A stretch of 64,000 nt of DNA. Source: Desulfobulbaceae bacterium. Lineage in GTDB: Bacteria; Desulfobacterota; Desulfobulbia; Desulfobulbales; Desulfocapsaceae. The position numbers and the translations under genes were made by a program. The stretch lies in contig WBUQ01000001.1 in NCBI GenBank assembly GCA_008933635.1, forward strand, positions 1-64,000, in the 5' to 3' direction. Numbering within the stretch: position 1 is the first letter of the stretch; each line of letters opens with the position of its first letter. The notes beneath the pieces are model-generated. The model did no database searches, was not told where the DNA came from, and saw only the letters and a list, made by a program, of their open reading frames with translations. Shown here piece by piece: positions 38,536 to 47,777 of this stretch.

Positions 38536-38643
38536 ACCCCCTCTATTTCCCCAAAGAATGCCTCGGGGTGGAACACGCCTGTGTATCCACCCGGCGTATT
38601 CCCGTCCATGTTCGACATTCATCAAACCAACGCCATCTCCATT

Positions 38644-39252
38644 TCATGGCAGCGTCGGTGGCCCCTTGGCCAGCATTTCAGCGATGGTCATCCTGATTTT
38701 GGGGCACCGGTCTCGAAGATCCAGCACCAGTTCATTTTCCAGCAGTGCCAGTTGCCGGAGCAGAGGCGTGCGCTCGACCATGGGGATCGTCCCCGCCTCG
38801 GATTCGCGCTCACTGGTGATTTTCTGGCAGCGAAAACAGCCGGGAAAGGTCAGGCGCCTGCCGTCGGGCCTCGTCATCGTCGCCGGCACCCCATGGGTCC
38901 TGCAGACCAGAAGCCTGAATGGATACAGGACGCACAGCCCTTCCTCGTTGAGCGGACACATCATCACCGGTCGCCGCTCCTGGGCCAGCTCATCCGCATA
39001 TTGCCGGACAACCCGGTGGGCCCGGTCGAGAATTTCCTGCTGTTTCTGGAGCGGCAGCTGCCGCATTCCCTGCCACAGATAGATCCATTCAACGTAGGTG
39101 TAATGGAGGAAATAGGAGTCACAGCAATTATCCGGGCAGCCCTTGCAACTGAATTCCAGCCGGCGGGCCACTTCATCGTATTCCTCCTCCATGGCCTGAT
39201 AGATTTTCTTCAGACGCTCGGTCAGTTTCTCCGGCAGGGTCAACTCTCTCAT
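38644..39252 (-). CDS. YkgJ-type cysteine-rich (zinc/iron-chelating) protein
   Basis: The 202-residue product has the family arrangement FSCKGCPDNCC near residue 33, CPLNEEGLCVLYPFRLLVCRTHG near 100 and FPGCFRCQ near 138. It is a second YkgJ-type protein in the window, unlike the one at 31-32 kb in sequence. The ATG overlaps the AMMECR1-gene stop as ATGA, so the ORF-track extension is not used. The metal and role are unproven. Confidence 0.8.
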   Translation of the reverse strand: MRELTLPEKLTERLKKIYQAMEEEYDEVARRLEFSCKGCPDNCCDSYFLHYTYVEWIYLWQGMRQLPLQKQQEILDRAHRVVRQYADELAQERRPVMMCPLNEEGLCVLYPFRLLVCRTHGVPATMTRPDGRRLTFPGCFRCQKITSERESEAGTIPMVERTPLLRQLALLENELVLDLRDRCPKIRMTIAEMLAKGPPTLP

Positions 39253-39812
39253 CGCTCTTCCTCCAGGCACTGAACCCTGTAGATCCGGATTACCGGGTGG
39301 GAATCGCGCCAGGCAGTGTCTTTCAGACCCGCTTTCCGGCAAAGATTTCCGAGAAAATCCTCTGGCTGTGGCAGCTGCTGCCATACCTGGGGCAAAAATG
39401 TCGCCCTGGCGCTGCCGATAGTGAGAATGACTCCGTCCAGCCCGGGATGGAGTTTGGCCAGGAGGTCGTCGGCATCGCTGTAATCCAGGGGAATTGACGG
39501 ACCGAGTATCGAGATGTCTATATGGATATCGTCGAACTCCTCCGCCCTTACCGGCGCAAAACGATAATCGTTGAACGCAGCGTTGAGGGCATTATCCCTG
39601 ACTCCTTGCCAGAGCGTGCCCACCGGCTCCAGATTGCCAATGCAGCCACGCAGCTGACCTTGTTTTCTCAAGGTGACAAATGCGGCACGCCGCTCCTCCA
39701 GGTCAGGATCTTCCGACTGACTCTTCGGCATGTCACCAAGACCGAGTCGTGAGGCGATGGTCTGCCGGGCGAGCCTGAGCAGAGTTTTCCCCTGTTCAGC
39801 AGTGAGTTCCAT
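39249..39812 (-). CDS. AMMECR1-domain protein
   Basis: The 187-residue product has the AMMECR1 signature LRGCIGNLEPVGTLWQGVRDNALNAAFND and the C-terminal FLPQVWQQLPQPEDFLGNLCRKAG. The conserved LRGCIG region is the putative active site; bacterial members are often linked to Memo-family or radical-SAM genes, none of which is here. GGAGG lies seven bases before the ATG at 39812. The start overlaps the end of the FabH-like gene by 17 bases, and the stop overlaps the YkgJ gene. Confidence 0.88.
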   Translation of the reverse strand: MELTAEQGKTLLRLARQTIASRLGLGDMPKSQSEDPDLEERRAAFVTLRKQGQLRGCIGNLEPVGTLWQGVRDNALNAAFNDYRFAPVRAEEFDDIHIDISILGPSIPLDYSDADDLLAKLHPGLDGVILTIGSARATFLPQVWQQLPQPEDFLGNLCRKAGLKDTAWRDSHPVIRIYRVQCLEEER

Positions 39813-40857
39813 CCGAGACCCTCCACTCAACACCGAGCATCATGCAATTGATCCCGCTGCCGATCCCCAACAGGGCAGCCTTCTCTCCGGGGACATAGAT
39901 CCCCTGCTCGATCGCCATGGCCATGGTGATCGGAGCAGAAACCGATCCGACATTTCCCAGCGTCTCCAGCGTCTCGAAATTTCGCCTACTGTCGAGTCCG
40001 AGTCGTTCGAACAGCAGGCGTGCATGCGCAGTGCCGACCTGGTGGCAGAAAAAGCAGTCGATATCGTCCCTCCCCCAGCCAGGGGAACTGGCGAACTGTT
40101 CCCAGGTCTGGCACGCCGTCTCGACGCCACGGTGCATCAACTCTTCGGAATTGGTCTCCATTAAGGTGGTGCGTGCTCCCCGCTGATTGCCGTGACAGAG
40201 ATCGGAATGGGCGGTGTTGGCCCTCCAGCTGCCATGGACCAGCCGCAAACCTGCATCCGTACTCTCGGCCTTTTTCATCACCAGCGCAATGGCCCCCGAG
40301 CCGATGGTCAGCGAAGCGAAGGCTGGCTTGATCGCCTTCCTGCTCAACCCCGTATCCTGAATCAGAGAATTCATTGTTGATTCCAGCAGTTCCTCGGCTG
40401 TTTCGCCGGAGACGACAAGGCCATTTCTCACCTGGCCCAGCTCGATCATATTGGCAAGCATCACCATCCCGTCAAGAAATCCCAGGCAGGCATTGGAAAT
40501 ATCGAAGATCAGACAGGCAGCGGGGAGTCCCAGTCCCAGGTGGACAAACGAGGCAGTCGCCGGCTCCATCATATCCCGGGAAACCGAGGTGAATATCAGG
40601 CACTCAATGCTCGATGGGTCCCAATTTCCTTTGTCGAGGGCAATTTTTCCGGCCATTGTCGCCGCCTCACTCGGCCGCGTTCCCGGTGGCCAGAGGCGCC
40701 TCTCCCGTATCCCCGTCATCAGCTCAAGCCGCCCCGCCGGCAGTTTCAATCGCTGATAAAGAGGGCCAAGACGGTCTTCTATCTCCTGTGAAGAGAGGAT
40801 TCTTGGGGGAAGCTTATAGCCGAAGGTGTCGAGGCAGACCTGGGTATAGCGCAGCAT
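39796..40857 (-). CDS. 3-oxoacyl-ACP synthase III family protein (FabH/OleA-like)
   Basis: The 353-residue thiolase-fold enzyme has its catalytic Cys in FDISNACLGFLDGM, the His in FFCHQVGTAH and the Asn in TLGNVGSVSAP. The N-terminus (RYTQVCLDTFGYKLPPRILSSQEIE) and MTGIRERR resemble OleA/BioZ-like KAS III rather than housekeeping FabH. It condenses acyl thioesters; the product is unknown and no oleB-D genes are near. The ATG at 40857 is chosen on homology; neither it nor the ORF-track start has a ribosome site. Confidence 0.8.
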   Translation of the reverse strand: MLRYTQVCLDTFGYKLPPRILSSQEIEDRLGPLYQRLKLPAGRLELMTGIRERRLWPPGTRPSEAATMAGKIALDKGNWDPSSIECLIFTSVSRDMMEPATASFVHLGLGLPAACLIFDISNACLGFLDGMVMLANMIELGQVRNGLVVSGETAEELLESTMNSLIQDTGLSRKAIKPAFASLTIGSGAIALVMKKAESTDAGLRLVHGSWRANTAHSDLCHGNQRGARTTLMETNSEELMHRGVETACQTWEQFASSPGWGRDDIDCFFCHQVGTAHARLLFERLGLDSRRNFETLETLGNVGSVSAPITMAMAIEQGIYVPGEKAALLGIGSGINCMMLGVEWRVSDGTHC

Positions 40858-40973
40858 AAGAAAAGAATTTTGCGGAGGTAAAAGACAGGCCGTTTTCAGG
40901 AAATCCAGAAATGGCATGGAGGTATGATCACAACCAGTACTGTGATCGCACCACAATCCAGACGCCTTTCCTC

Positions 40974-42689
40974 CTATTCGAAGAGGGAAAGCTTCTGATG
41001 CAGTTCGGTGCCGGTTATTGGCCTCTGCAGGTACGCATCGAGTCCGTTCTCAAGCAGCTTCTTCCCCTCTTCCGGTTCAAGGCTGCCGATTCCGAGGATG
41101 TAAGAATGCCTTCCGGAGTAGTCTTCAAGTTTTCTTATTATTTTAGCGATTTCTACGCTATCCCCCTGAGACATCTGGGTATCCAGCAGAATCAGGTCAA
41201 AATTGGTGAGAGACGCCTCGTACATCGCCGACCTGCCGGACTCGGCGATAGTCACATTCCACCCGTTCTCGATCAGGGAGCTGATGATGAAATTCTGGCT
41301 CTCCGGGTCGCTGTCGACAATGAGTGCCGAATTGGTCAGGTATTTGACCAGAATATCAATCAGCTCCGACTTCTCGACTGGCTTGGTCAGGTAATCATCC
41401 ATGCCTGCCTGGAGGCATTTTTCACGATCTCCACGCATCGCCAGGGCAGTCAAAGCAATTATGCATTGATGACCGCCATGCTGCCGTTCATAGTCTCGAA
41501 TTTTCCGTGTAGCCTCAAGGCCGTCCATTATCGGCATCTGCACATCCATCAGGATGACATCATAATTGCCGCTTTTCGCCTCCCGCACGGCCAGCTGGCC
41601 ATTTTCAACCGATGTCACCGTCATCCCTGCCTGCCGAAGAATAGTCTCCGTCAGAACCCGGTTGATCGGTTCATCCTCTGCCAGCAGGGCTCTCGCCCCT
41701 TTCAAGGCATACACCGATTTCTCTTCGGGAATCTCGAAGGTGCGATCAGTTATGTCCTCAAAGGCGGTGAAGTCGGAAACTTCTTTCACCGGTACGGTAA
41801 ACCAGAAAGTCGACCCCTTCGACCCGCTCTCCAGACCGATCTCTCCTCCGAACAGTCTGACCAGTTGGGAGGAAATTGTCAGACCGAGACCGACCCCGCC
41901 GGTCGCGAGGGCGCTCTCTGTTTCGATTTGCTGGAAGGTGTGGAGGATCTGCTGCCGACGCTCGGGTTTGATGCCGACGCCAGTATCCGTCACCGCAAAT
42001 TTCAGGATCAGCATGCCGTTGTCATCATAACCGGCATTCGAGACCTTTACCGTGACACTGCCTTTTTTCGTGAACCTGATGGCATTGGCAACCAGATTGG
42101 TCAGGATTTGAAAGAGACGGATGGAATCTGTATTGATGAAATACGGTACATCCTTGCCGATTTCGCACAACAAGGAGATATTCTTGTCCCGGGCGGAAAG
42201 GTCTTGCAGGTAAAGCTCAAGATCAAGGCTTTCTTTGAGATTGAAATCTTCCAGTTCGAGGGCCAGCCTCCCTGCTTCTATCCGTGAGAAGTCGAGGATG
42301 TCATTTACGACATCGAGGAGTCGGTCCACCGACTCGTCGACCATTTCGAGGTATTGGCGCTGCTCCGAACTCAGTTCCGTTTCCAGGACAAGTCCGGTCA
42401 TCCCCATGATGCCATTCATCGAATTACGCAACTCGTGGCTCATGTTTTCAAGAAACTCGGCTTTCAGCCTGTTCGCGTTTTTGGCCTGGTCGAGGGCAGC
42501 CTGCAGGTCCCTGGTCCTTTTCTTTACCTCTTCTTCAAGCAACACATTTTCTATGACTCCGCCAGGCCGTTCTCCACAGAGAATTGATTTTTTCACCTGT
42601 TCTCGGAGAAAGGTGTTCGCCTTTTTCTGGGCACTTACCTTATCCTGCAGATCCTGAATCTGCCGCTGAAGTCTCCTTGTCTCTGACAC
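40974..42689 (-). CDS. Soluble hybrid histidine kinase with two receiver domains
   Basis: The 571-residue protein has an N-terminal coiled coil (about 1-75) but no membrane or sensor domain, then HisKA with the phospho-His in MSHELRNSMNG, HATPase_c (NLVANAIRF, DTGVGI, GVGLGLTI), a receiver with Asp in VILMDVQMPIMDG and Lys in YLTKPV, and a second receiver. The second keeps Asp (LILLDTQM), but the conserved Lys is Arg (LQRPI). The start is a GTG preceded by GGGGAGG; the ORF-track TTG start is rejected. It lies downstream of an Hpt gene and a receiver gene, which together make a phosphorelay. Confidence 0.88.
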   Translation of the reverse strand: MSETRRLQRQIQDLQDKVSAQKKANTFLREQVKKSILCGERPGGVIENVLLEEEVKKRTRDLQAALDQAKNANRLKAEFLENMSHELRNSMNGIMGMTGLVLETELSSEQRQYLEMVDESVDRLLDVVNDILDFSRIEAGRLALELEDFNLKESLDLELYLQDLSARDKNISLLCEIGKDVPYFINTDSIRLFQILTNLVANAIRFTKKGSVTVKVSNAGYDDNGMLILKFAVTDTGVGIKPERRQQILHTFQQIETESALATGGVGLGLTISSQLVRLFGGEIGLESGSKGSTFWFTVPVKEVSDFTAFEDITDRTFEIPEEKSVYALKGARALLAEDEPINRVLTETILRQAGMTVTSVENGQLAVREAKSGNYDVILMDVQMPIMDGLEATRKIRDYERQHGGHQCIIALTALAMRGDREKCLQAGMDDYLTKPVEKSELIDILVKYLTNSALIVDSDPESQNFIISSLIENGWNVTIAESGRSAMYEASLTNFDLILLDTQMSQGDSVEIAKIIRKLEDYSGRHSYILGIGSLEPEEGKKLLENGLDAYLQRPITGTELHQKLSLFE

Positions 42690-42925
42690 CTGCGACCTCC
42701 CCTTGCTCTGGTTCCCTGGACTCCTCAACCTTGTCTGACTGGTTTCAACTTACCAGAATATGCAAAAAGGTACAGAACAAACATTGACTTATGGAGGATG
42801 ATCAACCAAAAATGGCGGTCTGGGAAATGGCAAATGCGATATTCCAACGGATTTTTTCTCCTTGGGAAAAACTGGAGCAGGACCATGCGGGCCATCCGCT
42901 CCCGGGATGACAGGAGGGGAAATTG

Positions 42926-43321
42926 CTACCGCCCGTATTCCACTATGGCCGACGTCGCTGACCTGATTCTCCCGAGTGGAACTGAATAGTCTCGAGACTC
43001 TCCAGCCCTGGCCGCGAATTCAACTGCCCTGGCTATATCCGCCCATCCCGGCTCTCCCATGTTGAGCAGCAGTCCCTTGAGGCTGTGCGCCATCCTGGTC
43101 AGGGCGGCCTGTTGTGATTCATCGCCGGTCAGAATCTGCTGCACCGACTCGAAGGTTGCCCGCAATGACTGGGCTGAACTCTTTACCATGAAATCGACCT
43201 GCTCCTCATTCAATTTGTAGGTTTGTGAAAAATGACGACGTAATCGTTCGACCGTGACATCCGTCAAATCGAGGTCATCCGAAGACAGCCTCCAGAGCTT
43301 GAGAGCATCAGTGTTATCCAT
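42926..43321 (-). CDS. Hpt-domain phosphotransfer protein
   Basis: The 131-residue protein has a helical Hpt domain in its C-terminal two-thirds, with the phospho-accepting His in MAHSLKGLLLNMG near residue 79. The N-terminal 50 residues are helical and unassigned. AAGGA precedes the ATG. It sits between a single receiver and a hybrid kinase on the same strand and should shuttle phosphoryl groups between them. The 236-base spacer to the kinase gene holds no gene. Confidence 0.82.
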   Translation of the reverse strand: MDNTDALKLWRLSSDDLDLTDVTVERLRRHFSQTYKLNEEQVDFMVKSSAQSLRATFESVQQILTGDESQQAALTRMAHSLKGLLLNMGEPGWADIARAVEFAARAGESRDYSVPLGRIRSATSAIVEYGR

Positions 43322-43379
43322 AAAAATCCTTCAGAGCGAGAATACAGAGGATTGAGGCGAAAAGGAATGCGCCATATTC

Positions 43380-43778
43380 CTACTCAATCAAACCGAGGTC
43401 GCGGATATGGGTGATCAGCTTTTCCCGATCCAATGGTTTGGTGAGATAGGCCTCGCACTGTCCCTGGCGAAAGGCCTTCATGATATTTTTTGAATCGTCC
43501 GCCGCGGTAACCATGATCACCTTGGCCGTATCCAGTCCCCCGATCCCGTGCTGCTCCTCCATCCTGCGGATTTTCTGCAGCGCCTGCTGCCCATCCATGA
43601 CCGGCATCATGATATCCAGGCAGATCAGATCATAGGGGTCGTTCTCGACCAGTCCCCGCTCCACGGCATTCAGCGCCTCCTGCCCATTGACGGCCACATG
43701 GCAGACGCCAAATTCCGAAAGCAAGGTTGAAAGCAGGGATCGAGAGAGAAAATCATCTTCAACTATCAACGTCTTCAT
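43380..43778 (-). CDS. Single-domain response regulator (CheY-like)
   Basis: The 132-residue receiver has no output domain: acid pocket VEDDF, phospho-Asp in LICLDIMMPVMDG, Thr in IMVTAADD and Lys in YLTKPLD. GGAGCAG precedes the ATG. It is the first gene of a three-gene phosphorelay and may be an input or sink of the relay. No target is evident. Confidence 0.9.
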   Translation of the reverse strand: MKTLIVEDDFLSRSLLSTLLSEFGVCHVAVNGQEALNAVERGLVENDPYDLICLDIMMPVMDGQQALQKIRRMEEQHGIGGLDTAKVIMVTAADDSKNIMKAFRQGQCEAYLTKPLDREKLITHIRDLGLIE

Positions 43779-43948
43779 CGTTGCTGCTCCTTTCGCGCAC
43801 GGGAGTAATGATGGATAATCCAGGGATGCCGAATTTCGTTGTCATCTTCTGTTGCATGATAGCATGGACCACTGGGCATGAAAAATTTTCAATAATTATT
43901 CCCAAACAGTTAATCAAGTACAAAAAATGTTTTTGATTCCTCTGATCA

Positions 43949-46099
43949 TCACGGCACTTTCCCGGTTATTTCCCAGCAGGTGTGCACCTTCGTGTTCCTG
44001 TGGAAATCGTAGGGTATTGTCTCTTCACTGATGTTTTTGACATGAAACTGTTCCGACAACGACGGATCGAGCCTGAAACGCCGGAAATTGGTAGAGAAAA
44101 GGAGCAGTCCGCCTAGCGCCAGCCTCTGCATCGCCAGGGTCAGCAACCGAACGTGGTCGCGCTGGATATCGAAAACCCGTTTTTCCTTTTTGGTGTTGGA
44201 AAAAGTGGGAGGATCAACAAAAATGAGGTCGTAGAAATCGCGATCCTCCTCGAGCCATTGCAGGCAATCAGCCCTGACCGTTCGGTGGGCGAAACCGGAA
44301 AAACCGTTCAATGCCAGATTCATCCTCGTCCACTGCAGATAATTGGCAGAGAGGTCGACAGTGGTCGTGGTCACCGCTCCTCCCATTGCCGCGTGGACCG
44401 TCGCCGTACCCGAGTATCCGAAGAGGTTGAGAAATTTCCTCCCCGATGACTCCTTTTCAAGACGCAATCTCACTGGACGATGGTCGAGAAAGAGTCCGGT
44501 ATCCAGATAACCTGCAAGGTTGACAAGAAACCGGCAACTCCCTTCCCGGATCTCGATCATCCTCGTTTTTCCCTCCTGCTTCCGATACTGCTCGCTCCCC
44601 TTCTGGCGCCTCCTGGTCTTGATGAAAATTCTGTCGCGCCGTATCCCGAAAAGGTCTCTGACCCCCTGCAGGGCATGATCAAGCCTGAGTCTGGCCAATT
44701 CTGGATCAACCGAGGCCGGTGGTGCATATTCCTGCAGATGCACCCATTTTTCATAGAGGTCGATACTGAAATTGTAATCCGGCAGATCGCGATCGTAGAT
44801 TCGGTAACAGTTAACCCCTTCTTTCCTGGCCCACTTCTGTATCCTTTTCATATTCTTCCGCAGGCGATTGACAAATTCATCATCGCTTGCCCCAACCGCT
44901 TCTGTCATGTTCCAGCAGAATGGCTCATCTTCAGCAGCCGGCACCGCACCTACCAGTAAACGGCAGGCGATATCACCGTTGAACAGCCGGTATTTCTTTT
45001 CCCAGGATATGGCAAACGCATCGGTAAGATCCGGACTGGAAAGAAAGAAGGCCAGCCGCCAGCCGGCGAATCTCTCGCGGGCGATCCTGCCGGCGGCCCT
45101 GTAGAGCAGCGCCACCTCTTCCTTTTCCGACAGCCGCTCGCCAAAGGGAAGGTTTGACAGCAGCACTCCGTTTCCGCCGGGAGATGCCAGCCTGGCGATC
45201 TCTCGCTTTTCAATCCTGATCTGATCCGAGAGTCCGGCCTTATCTATGTTCTTCTTCGCCGCAGCGACCATCGCCGGGTCGGCGTCATAACCGAGGAGAA
45301 GTGGCCACTCCTTCAGCAGACCCGCCTCTTCACGGGCAATCGCTTCCTCGACCAGGGTCTGCCACAGGGCGGGATCATGCTGTTTCCATCCCATGAAACC
45401 GAATTGACGGCGGGACAACCCAGGCGCCGAATCTCCGAACATCAATGCCGCCTCGATGAGGAGCGTTCCCGTCCCGCACATCGGATCCAGCAATGTATCC
45501 CCCGTCCTGCCTTCCAGCCAGCCGCTGAAGGCAACCAAGGTCGCAGCCAGGGTTTCCTTGAGCGGCGCAGGCCCGCCACTCACCCTATACCCCCGTTTAT
45601 GCAGACTCTCTCCGGAGAGATCCAGAGAGATCGTGGCCCGGTCGTCTTGGATATGCAGATGCAGTCGTAGCGACGGGGATGCAACATCAACCGATGGTCT
45701 TACACCGAAGCGATCCCTGAATGTGTCGACTATCGCATCTTTGAGCCGCAAGGCGGCAAATTTACTATGGGTGATGAGTGGCTCGCCGGACAACGTACAA
45801 TCTACGGCAAACGTGGTTTCTATTCCCAGGTGATTCTGCCAGGCAACTTCCCGGCTGCGGGAATACACATCTGACGCATCCGCCAGCGCGAAGGATTCAA
45901 GCTCCAGAAAAACACGCGAGGCGAACCGCGACCAGAGGCAGGCCCTGTAGCCGCTCGCCAGATCACCTTTCCAGGAGACCAATCCCTGGAAGACCGTGGA
46001 ATCCCCCCCTCCGAAGGATTCAACCTCCCGGGCGACCAGCTCCTCCATGCCCCTCGCACAACTAGCCGCCATCCTGAATATCTGTCCGCCACCCATCAT
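43949..46099 (-). CDS. rlmL: Bifunctional 23S rRNA methyltransferase RlmKL
   Basis: The 716-residue fusion has a THUMP domain and an RlmL N2-methyltransferase half (LLDPMCGTGTLLIEAAL, SNLPFGERLSEKEE), then the RlmK half with LNLFGYSGTATVHAAMGGA and FVDPPTFSN. It methylates G2445 (m2G) and G2069 (m7G) in E. coli numbering. The SNLPFGER version of NPPYGER is a mild variation. The ATG at 46099 has AGGA nine bases upstream; ATGs at codons 2 and 9 are alternatives. The ORF track extends 22 codons further. Confidence 0.92.
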   Translation of the reverse strand: MMGGGQIFRMAASCARGMEELVAREVESFGGGDSTVFQGLVSWKGDLASGYRACLWSRFASRVFLELESFALADASDVYSRSREVAWQNHLGIETTFAVDCTLSGEPLITHSKFAALRLKDAIVDTFRDRFGVRPSVDVASPSLRLHLHIQDDRATISLDLSGESLHKRGYRVSGGPAPLKETLAATLVAFSGWLEGRTGDTLLDPMCGTGTLLIEAALMFGDSAPGLSRRQFGFMGWKQHDPALWQTLVEEAIAREEAGLLKEWPLLLGYDADPAMVAAAKKNIDKAGLSDQIRIEKREIARLASPGGNGVLLSNLPFGERLSEKEEVALLYRAAGRIARERFAGWRLAFFLSSPDLTDAFAISWEKKYRLFNGDIACRLLVGAVPAAEDEPFCWNMTEAVGASDDEFVNRLRKNMKRIQKWARKEGVNCYRIYDRDLPDYNFSIDLYEKWVHLQEYAPPASVDPELARLRLDHALQGVRDLFGIRRDRIFIKTRRRQKGSEQYRKQEGKTRMIEIREGSCRFLVNLAGYLDTGLFLDHRPVRLRLEKESSGRKFLNLFGYSGTATVHAAMGGAVTTTTVDLSANYLQWTRMNLALNGFSGFAHRTVRADCLQWLEEDRDFYDLIFVDPPTFSNTKKEKRVFDIQRDHVRLLTLAMQRLALGGLLLFSTNFRRFRLDPSLSEQFHVKNISEETIPYDFHRNTKVHTCWEITGKVP

Positions 46100-46226
46100 C
46101 TTCCCGTATCCTGGTATCAATTGCGATGTGCAACAGAGAGAGATCCCTGTCTGCTCCGGTTCCATGTCAAATTTCCTTGACCTCCCGTCGAATAGGGATA
46201 AAATATATGATTTGTTGAATTCTGTA

Positions 46227-46232
46227 TATAAT
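46227..46232 (+). promoter_or_regulatory. -10 box of the pal promoter
   Basis: A perfect TATAAT lies 65 bases before pal. No good -35 box is found at 16-18 bases; TTGTTG is too close. The call is tentative. Confidence 0.35.
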
Positions 46233-46296
46233 CATGCAGTATCACTTTCAATATTGCTTGCCTTCGAACCCCCATCTCTCGACAACAGGAGAACGT

Positions 46297-46887
46297 ATGA
46301 AAAAGACACTCTGCGGTACAGCCGTACTCATCACCCTCATCGGGACTCTCGCCCTGTTCGGCAGCGGCTGCAGCAAAAAGGCAGTCATTCCTCCTGACAG
46401 CAGCAACGCCGGCGCCATGGGCGGAGGAGCCGGGAGCAGCGGTTATGACGAAAACAACCTGGCATCGGAAGGAACGCTGGATGATGCGTCACTGGCAGGC
46501 GGTGCAGGAGCGGACTCGGCCTCTGATGAATACAAGCGCCTGCATGGCCGCTGTTCGGACAACCTGTTCCCGATCTATTTCGACTTCGATCAGTTTGGCA
46601 TTCGCGCCGACATGACGGAAGTCCTGGTCAAGAATGCGGAGCATATGCAGTCGGTACCCGGCGCTCCGATAGTCATCGAAGGCAACACCGATGATCGGGG
46701 GACAAATGAATACAACCTCGCCCTGGGCGAGAGGAGGGCTATGGCCGCTAAACAGTATCTCGTCGATCTTGGCGTCGACGCATCCAGAATACAGACCATC
46801 AGCTACGGAGAAGAACGTCCTCTGTTCACCGGACAGGATGAAGACAGCTACAGCCAGAACCGTCGAGACGATTTTATCATGAAATAA
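46297..46887 (+). CDS. pal: Peptidoglycan-associated lipoprotein (Pal/OmpA family)
   Basis: The 196-residue product has a lipoprotein signal (LFGSGC lipobox, Cys near residue 25), a Gly/Ser/Ala-rich linker, and a C-terminal OmpA-like domain with IYFDFDQFGIRADM, GNTDDRGTNEYNLALGERRA and ISYGEERP, which binds diaminopimelate in peptidoglycan. It anchors the outer membrane as part of the Tol-Pal system. tolB and tolQRA are not adjacent. GGAG precedes the ATG at 46297; the ORF track begins 21 codons earlier. Confidence 0.9.
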   Translation: MKKTLCGTAVLITLIGTLALFGSGCSKKAVIPPDSSNAGAMGGGAGSSGYDENNLASEGTLDDASLAGGAGADSASDEYKRLHGRCSDNLFPIYFDFDQFGIRADMTEVLVKNAEHMQSVPGAPIVIEGNTDDRGTNEYNLALGERRAMAAKQYLVDLGVDASRIQTISYGEERPLFTGQDEDSYSQNRRDDFIMK

Positions 46888-46893
46888 CCCGAA

Positions 46894-46930
46894 CTAGCCC
46901 GTGGGGCATCTGCAGCGTCCCGCGGGCTAG
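46894..46930. terminator. Long stem-loop between pal and cmk
   Basis: CTAGCCCGTGGG and CCCGCGGGCTAG pair over 12 positions (one G-T) with a 13-base loop. It contains the stop codon of cmk and is seven bases from the end of pal, so it serves both convergent genes. No U tract is present. Confidence 0.55.
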
Positions 46931-47625
46931 CGCTCCCTCCCCGGACTTCCTTTCCTCACCGACTCGAGAACCAGAGCGGCGACCTCATCGATATCCCTGT
47001 TGGTCGTATCGATTGCCAGGGCGTCTTCTGCCTGCCGCAGCGGGGCAATGACCCTCTCCCTGTCATTTTTATCCCGCTCAAGGGTCATCTGAAGTATCTG
47101 TTGCTCATCCACAGCCTCTCCTCGCGCACGAAGCTGCAGGACCCTGCGCCTGGCTCGTTCCTCTGGCCTGGCATCGAGGAAAAACTTATGTCTGGCCGAG
47201 GGAAAAACCACCGTCCCCGTATCCCTCCCCTCAGCTACCACACATCCTTCCGCGCCTATATCCTGCTGCAAGGCTGTCAGCCTTGCCCTGATCAGTGGCA
47301 GTGCAGAAACCCGTGATGCGATCATCGCCATTTCAGGGGTTCGGATGGCCGCACTGACATCGACCCCATTCAATAGCACCCGGGTTTCTTCATTTTCACC
47401 AGGGGATGGCAGCAATTCGATCCTGATGTTCTCCAGGGCACCCTGAACCGCCAGATCATCCGACAGATCAAGCTCGTTCTCGACCAGGTACAAACCGACC
47501 GCCCGGTACATGGCACCGGTATCCAGGTAGGTATATCCCAGAGCCTGAGCAATCTTTCTGCTGATGGTGGATTTACCGACTCCCGAAGGCCCGTCGATGG
47601 TTATCACATTCATCGTTTCTGGCAT
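46927..47625 (-). CDS. cmk: Cytidylate kinase
   Basis: The 232-residue kinase phosphorylates CMP and dCMP. The P-loop is IDGPSGVGKSTISRKIA at the N-terminus, followed by YLDTGAMYRAVG, the inserted CMP-binding domain, and VVAEGRDTGTVVFP with the catalytic region RDKNDRER. The usual product of this length is the long bacterial form. Upstream genes gatA and gatC lie on the same strand but are separated by 150 bases with a hairpin. Confidence 0.95.
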   Translation of the reverse strand: MPETMNVITIDGPSGVGKSTISRKIAQALGYTYLDTGAMYRAVGLYLVENELDLSDDLAVQGALENIRIELLPSPGENEETRVLLNGVDVSAAIRTPEMAMIASRVSALPLIRARLTALQQDIGAEGCVVAEGRDTGTVVFPSARHKFFLDARPEERARRRVLQLRARGEAVDEQQILQMTLERDKNDRERVIAPLRQAEDALAIDTTNRDIDEVAALVLESVRKGSPGRER

Positions 47626-47680
47626 GAGAAGATAATCTCCCTGTCACTACCATGGCTTCATCATGATCTTGCTGGCCAGA

Positions 47681-47704
47681 GCATTGTCTGTGGCAGGACA
47701 ATGC
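47681..47704. repeat. Hairpin between gatA and cmk
   Basis: GCATTGTC and GACAATGC form an eight-base stem with an eight-base loop in the spacer after the gatA stop. There is no T tract on either strand; it may be a weak terminator or mRNA processing element. Confidence 0.35.
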
Positions 47705-47777
47705 ATTCCATATCTCTTGTCAAAGAGGTGGCTCGAACTGGATCGCAGGTGGCTTTCCTGACCCCGCTGGAAGCGGT

